7,195 bases of DNA from an uncultured Bacteroidota bacterium (GTDB taxonomy: Bacteria > Bacteroidota > Bacteroidia > Chitinophagales > Chitinophagaceae). Location of the stretch: positions 1 through 7,195 of the forward strand of contig CAIYVS010000818.1 of assembly GCA_903929655.1 (NCBI GenBank), written 5' to 3'. The notes under the pieces are model-generated. The model worked only from the letters and a program-made list of their open reading frames with translations, ran no database searches and was not told the DNA's origin. Shown piece by piece: positions 1 to 6,142 of the stretch (position 1 is its first letter; every line of letters begins with the position of its first letter). A program made the translations under genes and the position numbers.

Positions 1-369
1 CCAAAAATAGACAGCGAAACATCCCTAAGCGGAAGGTATATAGCCTTCGAAGGAAGAAAAGCGGAAAAAATATTTCAGGAAGAAAAAGAGCTACAAATAA
101 TTGATAACCAATACAATGAAGAAGAACAAGACATCGAAAACGAAATAGAAGCGGAAATAATTCCGGAACGCCCCGGCTACAAACCACCCGTCTTTGTTCG
201 CAGAAGAAACGTAGTACTTCCCTCCGGCGTTATATGGATACAAAAAGGAGAAATGTTCAACCCCGCCACACTCGAAACCCGCCGAATGACAATGGAAGAA
301 TGGGATATCCTCCTCGGCCTGGGTCTTGGCCGCCTCGACTTCGAAGGCTGGTGCCCCGCACTGCCTTAA
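1..369 (+). CDS. C-terminal part of an unrecognised protein (5' end outside window)
   Basis: The reading frame is open from the first base to a TAA at 367-369, giving 122 residues with no start in the window, so this is the end of a longer gene. I do not recognise the family. The visible part is hydrophilic. An acidic Glu/Asp/Asn-rich stretch lies around residues 33-56. A basic patch (VFVRRRN) follows, then a compact tail containing GVIWIQKGEMFNP, METRRMT-like charged sequence and EEWDILLGLGLGRLDFEGW just before the stop. There is no membrane segment or signal. The frame was preferred over an antisense frame at 91-378 because its composition is that of a soluble protein, while the antisense one is an unnatural run of Phe/Tyr. 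The strand is strikingly rich in A and C and poor in T compared with the genes downstream, with many ATA, AGA and GAA codons. That could reflect different ancestry but is weak evidence on such a short piece. Confidence 0.6.
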   Translation, partial: PKIDSETSLSGRYIAFEGRKAEKIFQEEKELQIIDNQYNEEEQDIENEIEAEIIPERPGYKPPVFVRRRNVVLPSGVIWIQKGEMFNPATLETRRMTMEEWDILLGLGLGRLDFEGWCPALP

Positions 370-539
370 CTGATACAAAAACGCTTCAAAATGACCCTAA
401 TCATATTTTACCATGACTACCATTACCTGCAAAGTCAAAAAAAATCATTTATCTTGTATAGCTCATGCTTTATTAAATGTTTTCATTTGCACTTGTTGAA
501 TTGAAAAAAGCAGTTTGCCTTTTGGTGAAAGTCAGCCCC

Positions 540-2054
540 ATGCATAAGATATTATGCCTGTTCCTGACCCTCTCTGTAATAACTGAGCCCCTTAAATCAC
601 AAATCCTGCCTAATGAAGGCAACATTTTAAATTATCGTCTTGTAGGTTTTTCATTTCCTCCTTTAAAAGGCGGAGTCACCTGTATACTTGAAATTGCGGA
701 TGGCAATTACAGCACAGAAAATTCTTTTAAAACAAAAATTATCAAAACCATTTCTTTTAAGGGGAATAAAAAAATAATAGAAGTGCCTTTTTGGGGCGAA
801 CAATATACCTGGCGTACCATTGTTAAAGAGAATAAAGCCGGGCCTGTAAAAAGTGAATTGCATCATTTTAGCACCATACTCAACCCCGATATGGATACCA
901 GTAATGTGCACTTAATAATTACGCAAAAGGCAAAAAAATATAAAGATGCTTTAGTATTGCTTGACAATCTAAATGCAATGTATGATATGGCAGGAAACCC
1001 AGTATGGTTTCTTCCCGGTAACTTTTTTAAAAAAAGCGGAGTAAGGGACTTGAAGATTTCTCCACAGGGAACTATCACTTTTATAGCGGCAGACAAGGCA
1101 TACGAAGTCAATTATTCAGGTGATATTATATGGCAAGGGCCCAATACGGGTATAGTGAGCGGAGACAGTTCAGAACATTATCATCACGAGTTGACAAAAT
1201 TGGCTAACGGACATTATATGATATTGGGAGATGAGCCTGTTGTACTGAAACAAAACCTAAAAGGCAACAGTTCCATAGTTCAAAAAGATACTAAAATAAA
1301 CAGCAGCAACGATTCAAATACATCTAAATTATTTTTCGGAACCCTTATAGAATATGATGCGAATAGCAAGGTAGTGTGGTACTGGAAATCTTCGGATTAC
1401 TTTTTAAAATCGGGGCTTTATCAATATCAATCCGGCTTGCTGTCAAAAGACCTGATCGATGTTCATGCCAACTCGTTCTTTTTTGACGAAAAAAATAAGC
1501 TTATTTATATCAGCTTCAAAAACATCAATTGCATACTAAAAATAAAATACCCTGAAGGAACTGTGTTAAATAATTATAGTGATATTAATAAAGATGGTAT
1601 CCGCGATAAAGAGACCGCTCTGTTTTGCGGGCAGCATAGTATCAGGCACTCTGACAATGGTTATTTATACCTTTTCAATAACAATTCCTGCAATCACGCA
1701 CAGGTACCCGCTATAATGATATTAAAAGAAGGGCAGGCAGGTATGAATCATGATATAAAAAAAATATGGGAGTACAATTGTGTTCAATGTGCTGAGCTGA
1801 AACAACCTGTTACCTCGGGAGGAAATGCCATAGAACTATCTGACAATTCATTTTTTGTAAATATCGGAATGCCTTACAGTGATATATTCATAGTGAGCAG
1901 GGATAAGAAAATATTATGGAGTGCCAGAGCTGAACGAAGGGACCCTGCTACCAATACAACCCATGATATTTTCGATTATCGTGCCAGCATCACAACAAAC
2001 CCAAAAGATATTGAAAAACTTATATGGAACAGTACAAACTCATGGAAGCCTTGA
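540..2054 (+). CDS. Secreted arylsulfotransferase (ASST) family protein
   Basis: A 504-residue protein is predicted from the ATG at 540. An in-frame ATG at 477 would add 21 residues, but starting at 540 gives a clean signal peptide (MHKILCLFLTLSVITEPLKS, cleavage near residue 21), so export to periplasm or beyond is likely. The C-terminal two thirds match the six-bladed-propeller arylsulfotransferase family, which moves sulfate from one phenol ester to another phenol without PAPS. Visible landmarks are a His cluster HYHHE (213-217), VHANS with H309 and N311, and GQH with H366. These correspond to H252, H356/N358 and H436 (the sulfated His) of E. coli AssT. The position 18 residues after H309, where AssT has Arg374, is Lys327 here. 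An Asp/Asn loop at 348-358 (DINKDGIRDKE) resembles a calcium-binding loop. Cysteines include C363, C384 and a CVQC pair (414-417). No dsbL/dsbI partner is nearby. The substrate is unknown. A TTCATTTG (482-489) upstream is a one-mismatch -7 box. The 107 bases before 477 hold no other convincing feature. Confidence 0.8.
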   Translation: MHKILCLFLTLSVITEPLKSQILPNEGNILNYRLVGFSFPPLKGGVTCILEIADGNYSTENSFKTKIIKTISFKGNKKIIEVPFWGEQYTWRTIVKENKAGPVKSELHHFSTILNPDMDTSNVHLIITQKAKKYKDALVLLDNLNAMYDMAGNPVWFLPGNFFKKSGVRDLKISPQGTITFIAADKAYEVNYSGDIIWQGPNTGIVSGDSSEHYHHELTKLANGHYMILGDEPVVLKQNLKGNSSIVQKDTKINSSNDSNTSKLFFGTLIEYDANSKVVWYWKSSDYFLKSGLYQYQSGLLSKDLIDVHANSFFFDEKNKLIYISFKNINCILKIKYPEGTVLNNYSDINKDGIRDKETALFCGQHSIRHSDNGYLYLFNNNSCNHAQVPAIMILKEGQAGMNHDIKKIWEYNCVQCAELKQPVTSGGNAIELSDNSFFVNIGMPYSDIFIVSRDKKILWSARAERRDPATNTTHDIFDYRASITTNPKDIEKLIWNSTNSWKP

Positions 2055-2126
2055 CAATATACATTCCCGTTCAATATCGGATATACACCTTCCTTTGAAT
2101 CAATAATAATATTTATACAATATGAA

Positions 2127-2162
2127 TTTAACCTTTTAAGTACTATCTTTTTAACCTCTTAA
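2127..2162. repeat. Imperfect 13-bp direct repeat upstream of lipoprotein promoter
   Basis: TTTAACCTTTTAA (2127-2139) and TTTAACCTCTTAA (2150-2162) agree at 12 of 13 positions and start 23 bases apart. They end 25 bases before the TATCTTTG box of the next gene, a place where an activator or repressor could bind. Both copies are followed by TACTAT, at slightly different distances. The region is AT-rich, so chance is a real alternative. Confidence 0.35.
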
Positions 2163-2187
2163 CTTTTTACTATATCACCCAATCTCC

Positions 2188-2195
2188 TATCTTTG
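2188..2195 (+). promoter_or_regulatory. Bacteroidota -7 promoter box, TATCTTTG
   Basis: TATCTTTG is an exact match to the Bacteroidota sigma-factor -7 consensus TAnnTTTG. The expected -33 TTG position (19 bases upstream, 2166-2168) reads TTT, within a short T-run, so only the -7 part is strong. Only 7 bases separate the box from the ATG at 2203, so the transcript would begin within a few bases of the start codon. Confidence 0.6.
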
Positions 2196-2202
2196 TAAGG
2201 CT

Positions 2203-3000
2203 ATGAGGAATATTGCTTACGTTTTGTCAGGAATTATGTGTGTACTTGTTTTTTTCGCGTGTAAAAAACAAAGCGACCCAACTATACCCCCTCCTTTTTA
2301 CCCGCCCAATGATACCACTTTGCATACCGCCGGGCCATTACAGATATTGCTGGATGTGTCTAACGGGATATCAGTATATAATGCATGGGGTAAATTGGTT
2401 GCTATGAAATCAGACAGCGCTACGGTTCTGTCTCCGGGAGATACAGTGCATGTAGGGGGCCAGTATGGTATAGCCTTTTTTGTAGACAGCAACCTGGTCA
2501 ATACCCTAGATGCGGGTACCCTTACTTTAAACAGTGTGAATATTCCGCACCCTGCCCAGTATTTTTCTTATAAAGGAGTAACAAATTCTTTGGCTACGGG
2601 TGCCGATTGGGTGGGCAGCGGCACGGCTTCGGTGCCTGCTATATCTTATTTCTTTAGCGGTGGCTTCCCCAGCTATACTGGTAAATTTCCGTATTCGGTA
2701 TCAAAGGCCAACGGAATGCAATTCACCTTCAACTCGTCTACGCTTAATTATGCCGACTCGATCTATGTTATCCTGAGCACAGTGGATAGTGGTAATATCA
2801 TTACTTATAGCCAGGTTTTCAGTGCCACTGCGGGTGCGGTTAATATTACAGGATCCGCTTTCAATTATTTACCTGCCAGCACCATACAGCAGGCGCATCT
2901 TACTTTGATTCCGTTTAAGTACACAAGTGCGGCCTTCGGAGATAAGAAGTTTGTTTTTGTAAAAGAGGCAGAGCTATCGCATACGGTGGTCATTCAGTAG
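2203..3000 (+). CDS. Predicted lipoprotein of unknown function
   Basis: The product is 265 residues long and begins with a lipoprotein signal: Met-Arg-Asn, a hydrophobic core (IAYVLSGIMCVLVFF), then the lipobox ending FAC with Cys20 as the lipidated residue. The next Met (12) would leave too short a signal, so the ATG at 2203 is the start. After the cysteine come KKQSD and a Pro-rich spacer (residues 26-36). Lys at +2 argues against E. coli-style inner-membrane retention, but the negatively charged surface-export signal of Bacteroidota is not obvious. The rest is rich in Gly, Ser, Thr and aromatic residues in alternating patterns, suggesting one or two all-beta domains. I see no catalytic motif and recognise no family. 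It lies 148 bases after the sulfotransferase gene, with its own promoter-like box, so the two need not be one operon. It converges on RNase G with a 54-base gap. Confidence 0.85.
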   Translation: MRNIAYVLSGIMCVLVFFACKKQSDPTIPPPFYPPNDTTLHTAGPLQILLDVSNGISVYNAWGKLVAMKSDSATVLSPGDTVHVGGQYGIAFFVDSNLVNTLDAGTLTLNSVNIPHPAQYFSYKGVTNSLATGADWVGSGTASVPAISYFFSGGFPSYTGKFPYSVSKANGMQFTFNSSTLNYADSIYVILSTVDSGNIITYSQVFSATAGAVNITGSAFNYLPASTIQQAHLTLIPFKYTSAAFGDKKFVFVKEAELSHTVVIQ

Positions 3001-3019
3001 TAAAATCCAGATCGGAAGA

Positions 3020-3050
3020 TCCAAATTCCAAACTACTAATTCCAAATTCC
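3020..3050. repeat. Two copies of TCCAAATTCC in the convergent gap
   Basis: TCCAAATTCC occurs at 3020-3029 and 3041-3050, with 11 bases between them that themselves contain AAACTACTAAT. The pair fills most of the 54-base gap between two convergent genes. No convincing terminator hairpin is visible for either gene here. The repeat could be a fragment of a dispersed intergenic repeat, but one window cannot show that. Confidence 0.35.
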
Positions 3051-3054
3051 TCTA

Positions 3055-4611
3055 TCAAAGTTTGATGAGGTCGTCTGTTTTGCGGTCGTAAAAATGATAT
3101 TGGGTAAGAGGTGCATTATTGTCAGCTACTATCTTGAGCCTTATTTTATACTTCCTGTACCATTTCCATACTATTGAATTAAAGAAGACGCCCTTGGTAA
3201 GGTAGGCCTCCATAATAGGATGCACATGCAGAGCCAGCTCGCGATGGCCCTGGTCTATCAGGTATTTAAGGTCTTTTTCAATATCATCAACCAGCAGAAT
3301 GGACGGCCCTATTTTGCCTGTGCCTTTGCAGGTGGGGCAAACTTCGGCGGTAGAAATATTCAGCTCGGGGCGCAGGCGTTGCCGGGTTATCTGCATCAGC
3401 CCGAACTTGGATATGGGCAATATAGTATGACGTGCACGGTCCGTAGCCATCAGGTTCTCCATAGCTTCCAGTATCTGCTTTTTATGCTCGGGCAGTTTCA
3501 TGTCTATGAAGTCGATGATAACGATACCGCCCAGGTCGCGGAGGCGTATTTGCCTTACAATTTCTTCTGCTGCTTCCAGGTTGGTAGCTGCTGCATTTTG
3601 TTCCTGGCCTGCTTCTGCACTACGGGTGCCGCTGTTTACATCTATTACGTGCAGGGCTTCGGTATGTTCTATTATAAGGTAAGAACCGCTGTTGAGGTTA
3701 ACAGTTTTACCAAAGGATGCTTTTACCTGTTTATTAATGCCAAAGGTATCGAAGATGGGTTGTGTTGCACTATGAAAGGAAACAATATCTTCTTTATCGG
3801 GTGCTATACGGGAAATATATTCCTTGGTCTCCGTCATGAGTTTTTTATCGTTCACCACCACCTTCTGGAAACTTTCGTTCAGCAGGTCGCGGAGGATGGA
3901 TGTGGTTTTATCCTGTTCGCTTACTATTATTTTGGGCGCTTTGGAGCCTTTCAGGTTTTTTTGTGTTGTCTTCCACATTTCCTCCAGCTCCAGTATATCT
4001 GTATGCAGTTCGGAAGTGTTCTTGCCTTCAGCTGCCGTGCGCACAATAACGCCCAGGTTTTTTGGCTTGATGCTTTCTACTATGCGCTGCAAACGTTTGC
4101 GCTCATCGGCCGAATGTATTTTGCGGGATATGGCAACTACATCATTAAATGGTGTAAGTACTACAAAACGCCCCGGTAATGATATTTCGCAACTGAGGCG
4201 TGGCCCTTTTGAGGAAATAGGTTCTTTTAATATCTGCACTAAAATCTCCGGGCGACTGTTCATCACCTCGGTTATTTTGCCTGTTTTAAGGATCTCTGCT
4301 TCGTTCTTGAATTTACCAAAATCGTCTCCCCAGGTAGTATTGCCATCTATGCACTGGCGGGTAAATTTAAGCAGGGAGCGTACATATGGGCTAAGGTCTG
4401 TGTAGTGTAAAAATGCGTCTTTCTCGTAACCAACGTCTACAAATGCAGCGTTGAGGCCGGGCATAAGTTTTTTCACTTTGCCGAGGTACAGATCGCCCAC
4501 AGCAAATTCGTTTTGCCCGTGCTCATAGTGGAGTTCTACCAGCTTCTTATTTTCAAGAAGCGCTATCTCAACTCCTTCTTCAGAGGCATTAATAATAAGT
4601 TCTTTGTTCAT
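3055..4611 (-). CDS. rng: Ribonuclease G (RNase E/G family)
   Basis: This 518-residue endoribonuclease acts in rRNA maturation and mRNA decay in the cytoplasm. An S1 RNA-binding domain starts near residue 38 (VGDLYLGKVKKLMPGLNAAF, then FLHYTDL) and runs to about 130. The region between its conserved halves (about 73-121) is some 20 residues longer than in E. coli RNase G. The 5'-sensor/RNase H-like part follows. The DNase I-like catalytic part has HVIDVNSG (D324) and GGIVIIDFIDM (D367), matching the Mg-binding Asp303 and Asp346 of RNase E with identical spacing. CPTC (C425, C428) is the zinc-link, again at the RNase E spacing, so a dimer/tetramer held by zinc is expected. There is no long C-terminal degradosome scaffold, as is usual for RNase G. 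The ATG at 4609-4611 is preceded on its strand by an A-rich stretch. It is the last gene of the HU-TPR-small basic protein cluster but is 189 bases from its neighbour and lies beyond a hairpin. Confidence 0.97.
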   Translation of the reverse strand: MNKELIINASEEGVEIALLENKKLVELHYEHGQNEFAVGDLYLGKVKKLMPGLNAAFVDVGYEKDAFLHYTDLSPYVRSLLKFTRQCIDGNTTWGDDFGKFKNEAEILKTGKITEVMNSRPEILVQILKEPISSKGPRLSCEISLPGRFVVLTPFNDVVAISRKIHSADERKRLQRIVESIKPKNLGVIVRTAAEGKNTSELHTDILELEEMWKTTQKNLKGSKAPKIIVSEQDKTTSILRDLLNESFQKVVVNDKKLMTETKEYISRIAPDKEDIVSFHSATQPIFDTFGINKQVKASFGKTVNLNSGSYLIIEHTEALHVIDVNSGTRSAEAGQEQNAAATNLEAAEEIVRQIRLRDLGGIVIIDFIDMKLPEHKKQILEAMENLMATDRARHTILPISKFGLMQITRQRLRPELNISTAEVCPTCKGTGKIGPSILLVDDIEKDLKYLIDQGHRELALHVHPIMEAYLTKGVFFNSIVWKWYRKYKIRLKIVADNNAPLTQYHFYDRKTDDLIKL

Positions 4612-4654
4612 GCTACCGTCTTTTTTCCAAATTCACTGTTGCTGAAAAATATTG

Positions 4655-4675
4655 CCGGATGCCAGATACTGCCGG
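4655..4675 (-). other. Small GC-rich hairpin in the RNase G leader
   Basis: CCGG (4655-4658) can pair with CCGG (4672-4675), and inside it CAG (4663-4665) with CTG (4669-4671) around a three-base loop, leaving one four-base bulge. On the minus strand it is followed by CAATATTTTT. It stands out as GC-rich in an AT-rich leader 44 bases before the RNase G start. It could be leader structure or a weak terminator, and chance is possible. Confidence 0.25.
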
Positions 4676-4700
4676 GCCTTTGCAGGAGCAAAACCCTAAG

Positions 4701-4756
4701 AATAACAAAACCTTACACTTTTAGCATAACATATAGATTATGATAAAAGCGTAAGG
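4701..4756 (-). terminator. Long hairpin with U-rich tail between the small basic gene and RNase G
   Basis: Arms 4711-4729 and 4738-4756 form a 19-pair stem with an eight-base loop. On the minus-strand RNA only one pair fails (4724/4743) and one is a G-U pair (4717/4750). On the plus strand both of those are mismatches, so the RNA of the minus strand is the better folder. The 3' arm is followed on that strand by TTTTGTTATTCTT, a U-rich run. This is the layout of an intrinsic terminator 45 bases after the small basic gene, though the stem is unusually AU-rich. Alternatively it is a regulatory hairpin in the RNase G leader. Confidence 0.6.
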
Positions 4757-4800
4757 ATATATCGCAGAAGCAGGTAAATGGGAAGGGGGTAAAACCAGCC

Positions 4801-4893
4801 TTATTTATTCTTCTTATGACGGTTCTTTCTCAAACGCTTTTTACGTTTGTGTGTAGCAATCTTATGTCTTTTTCTTTTTTTACCACAAGGCAT
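4801..4893 (-). CDS. 30-residue very basic protein, AURKAIP1/COX24 (bS22/mS38-like) type
   Basis: An ATG at 4891-4893 and TAA at 4801-4803 enclose 30 codons. The protein begins MPCGKKRKRHKIATHK and ends RKNRHKKNK. Twenty of 30 residues are Lys, Arg or His, and none is acidic. The composition and the KRKRHK...HKRKKRLRK pattern are those I know from tiny Bacteroidota proteins annotated as AURKAIP1/COX24-domain. That domain is the C-terminal part of mitochondrial small-subunit protein mS38, and mycobacterial bS22 is related. Such peptides bind rRNA, so a ribosomal location near the small subunit is inferred. It starts 18 bases after the TPR gene stop, preceded by an A/T-rich leader, so the two are probably co-transcribed. 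The nearby RNase G gene fits a ribosome/RNA setting. The family assignment rests on memory of the pattern. That it is a real gene is more certain than its exact family. Confidence 0.8.
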   Translation of the reverse strand: MPCGKKRKRHKIATHKRKKRLRKNRHKKNK

Positions 4894-4911
4894 GTTAAAA
4901 TAATTTAAGTT

Positions 4912-5769
4912 TTATTTAAATGAATTTATGTACTTGTCGATATCCCTCGTAAAATCAGGTTTATTGACTATTTTCTTACACTTTTCAAACAGTTCAATTG
5001 CTTTCTGCTTGTCTCCCTTTCCTTTATAGGCCTCCGCCATAAAATATAAAGCTTCAGAGTTATCAGGATACTTTTGCAGTATTCCTTCATAACGTTTGAT
5101 GGCTTTATCAAACTGGCCTGATTTAATTGCGAGCCTTCCTAATAAAAGGTTGGCAGGTAAATAATCAGGTTTTTCGCGAGTGAGGGCTAACAACATTTGT
5201 ACACCCTGCATCGTTTCCCCGGTTCCATCTATATATGTGGAAGCTAAAAGCACTTTGGTAGAATCGTTGCCGGGGTCTATCTCCAGTGAACGTTTAAAAC
5301 ACGCTATCGCTTCATTTGCTTCCCACAACTGCATAGCTTCAGGATTTCCATCACTATGCATGAGCTCCAAAAAGAATTGGCCTGCAAAATTGAGCTTTTT
5401 TTCCGAATTCTCCAACTTTGCTGCTTTTGCGCCAAAATAAGCCGCAGCAGGCGAAAATTTATTTATTTCCCATATATGCGCTATGCGCAAAAAATTAGCA
5501 GCCATCTTTGTGGAATCAGAGGTGGCTGCCAGTTCTTTTTCAATTGTATTGATCTCGTCTAAAGCAGGCTTTGGCAAACCAGCCCTGGATGCTGTTAGTA
5601 TAGAATCGAAAGATGCAGGTTTTACAAGCCCTGAGCCTGAAGCCATGGGCATACCTGTGGTGCGCTGGCCCATCTGCGGTTTTGCAGGAGGTGTTGTATT
5701 ACCACCCCAATACAAAAAAGCGATTAAACCTATGGCTACGGCAAGAGAGATATAATGTGCTGGTCGCAA
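4912..5769 (-). CDS. TPR-repeat protein with N-terminal membrane anchor
   Basis: The product is 285 residues. The only plausible start is TTG at 5767-5769: upstream in frame there is no ATG or GTG before a TGA just after the HU stop, and the first internal ATG (residue 33) would remove the membrane anchor. Residues 7-22 (ISLAVAIGLIAFLYWG) form one membrane segment, or possibly an uncleaved signal, followed by a Pro/Gly/Met/Ser-rich linker to about 50. The remainder is helical and contains tetratricopeptide repeats. The clearest are about 203-236 (PANLLLGRLAIKSGQFDKAI...) and 237-270 (SEALYFMAEAYKGKGDKQKA...), and weaker ones are around 90-120, 135-168 and 169-202. TPRs mediate protein-protein contacts, and the partner is unknown. 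The gene follows HU by 49 bases and precedes the small basic protein by 18. An exact promoter consensus sits in the HU-TPR gap. Confidence 0.88.
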   Translation of the reverse strand: MRPAHYISLAVAIGLIAFLYWGGNTTPPAKPQMGQRTTGMPMASGSGLVKPASFDSILTASRAGLPKPALDEINTIEKELAATSDSTKMAANFLRIAHIWEINKFSPAAAYFGAKAAKLENSEKKLNFAGQFFLELMHSDGNPEAMQLWEANEAIACFKRSLEIDPGNDSTKVLLASTYIDGTGETMQGVQMLLALTREKPDYLPANLLLGRLAIKSGQFDKAIKRYEGILQKYPDNSEALYFMAEAYKGKGDKQKAIELFEKCKKIVNKPDFTRDIDKYINSFK

Positions 5770-5788
5770 TGAATAAATGATTTCCCTG

Positions 5789-5818
5789 CAAATATAAGGG
5801 AATTGACGTTTGCTTCAA
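5789..5818 (-). promoter_or_regulatory. Consensus Bacteroidota promoter, TTG-N19-TATATTTG, overlapping the HU stop
   Basis: Read on the minus strand, TTG (plus 5818-5816) is followed after exactly 19 bases by TATATTTG (plus 5796-5789). This matches both boxes and the preferred spacing of the Bacteroidota housekeeping promoter TTG-N19-TAnnTTTG. The -33 TTG abuts the TAA stop of the HU gene. Transcription would start near 5782-5785, giving a leader of about 15 bases before the TTG start codon of the TPR gene. Confidence 0.65.
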
Positions 5819-6142
5819 TTATGCTTCCATTGCATCATCTGCAGCATGCTCCACCAGTTCATGGTCTGAGTCTTTTACAGCCTGCACAAACTCTTTAGCA
5901 GGTTTAAAAGCCGGGATAAAATGTTCCGGGATCTCTACTGCAATGTTCTTTTTGATATTACGCCCGATCTTGGCTGCGCGTTTCTTCAGGATGAAACTAC
6001 CAAAGCCACGAACATAAACCGGCTCGCCTTCTACTAAAGAAACTTTCACTTCTTTAAAAAAAGCTTCAAGAGCTACCAGGATGTCAACTTTTGGAATTCC
6101 TGTTTTTTCAGCTATACTGCTTACTATGTCTGCTTTCCTCAT
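5819..6142 (-). CDS. HU/IHF-family DNA-binding protein
   Basis: This 107-residue nucleoid protein bends DNA as a dimer. The N-terminal helices are MRKADIVSSIAEKTG and VDILVALEAFFKEVK. The signature VYVRGFGSFILKKRAAK (43-58) leads into the DNA-binding arm GRNIKKN (60-66), then IPAFKPAKEF (76-85). At the arm tip, where HU and IHF of E. coli have the intercalating Pro63, this protein has Ile63. GRNI-type arms are, as I recall, usual for the HU copy beside RNase G in Bacteroidota. It exceeds the usual 90 residues by a 17-residue acidic tail (DSDHELVEHAADDAMEA). It starts at ATG 6140-6142 with an A-rich leader and no Shine-Dalgarno. It is the first gene of the cluster, 49 bases before the TPR gene. 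The symbol is left blank because HU and IHF are not separable here. Confidence 0.95.
   Translation of the reverse strand: MRKADIVSSIAEKTGIPKVDILVALEAFFKEVKVSLVEGEPVYVRGFGSFILKKRAAKIGRNIKKNIAVEIPEHFIPAFKPAKEFVQAVKDSDHELVEHAADDAMEA

Noticed and set aside
91..378. 95-codon minus-strand frame overlapping the first gene
   Set aside because: It ends in a Phe/Val/Tyr run that is the complement of an acidic coding stretch; the opposite frame is longer and has normal soluble-protein composition.
391..504. 37-codon plus-strand frame before the arylsulfotransferase
   Set aside because: It overlaps the next gene's upstream region, has low-complexity His/Tyr/Phe content, and shows no start-region signal or recognisable family.
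477..539. Upstream ATG that would extend the arylsulfotransferase by 21 residues
   Set aside because: The added residues place charged sequence before a complete signal peptide that begins at the ATG at 540, and a candidate -7 box overlaps the extension.
3009..3019. AGATCGGAAGA, identical to the first 11 bases of a common sequencing adapter
   Set aside because: The match stops after 11 bases, both flanks continue smoothly into intact genes, and one such word may occur by chance, so an assembly artefact is not supported.
3009..3022. GATC-GGAA-GATC mini-hairpin as a terminator after the lipoprotein gene
   Set aside because: The stem is only four pairs and no U run follows on either strand.
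3220..4179. 319-codon plus-strand open frame inside RNase G
   Set aside because: It lies fully antisense to a gene with all RNase G motifs, and the translation is rich in Phe, Tyr, Cys and Gln without domains, as expected of a shadow frame.
4628..4635. TGAATTTG on the minus strand as an RNase G promoter
   Set aside because: It has one mismatch in the key A of the -7 box and no TTG at 17-23 bases upstream, so it is too weak to list as a promoter.
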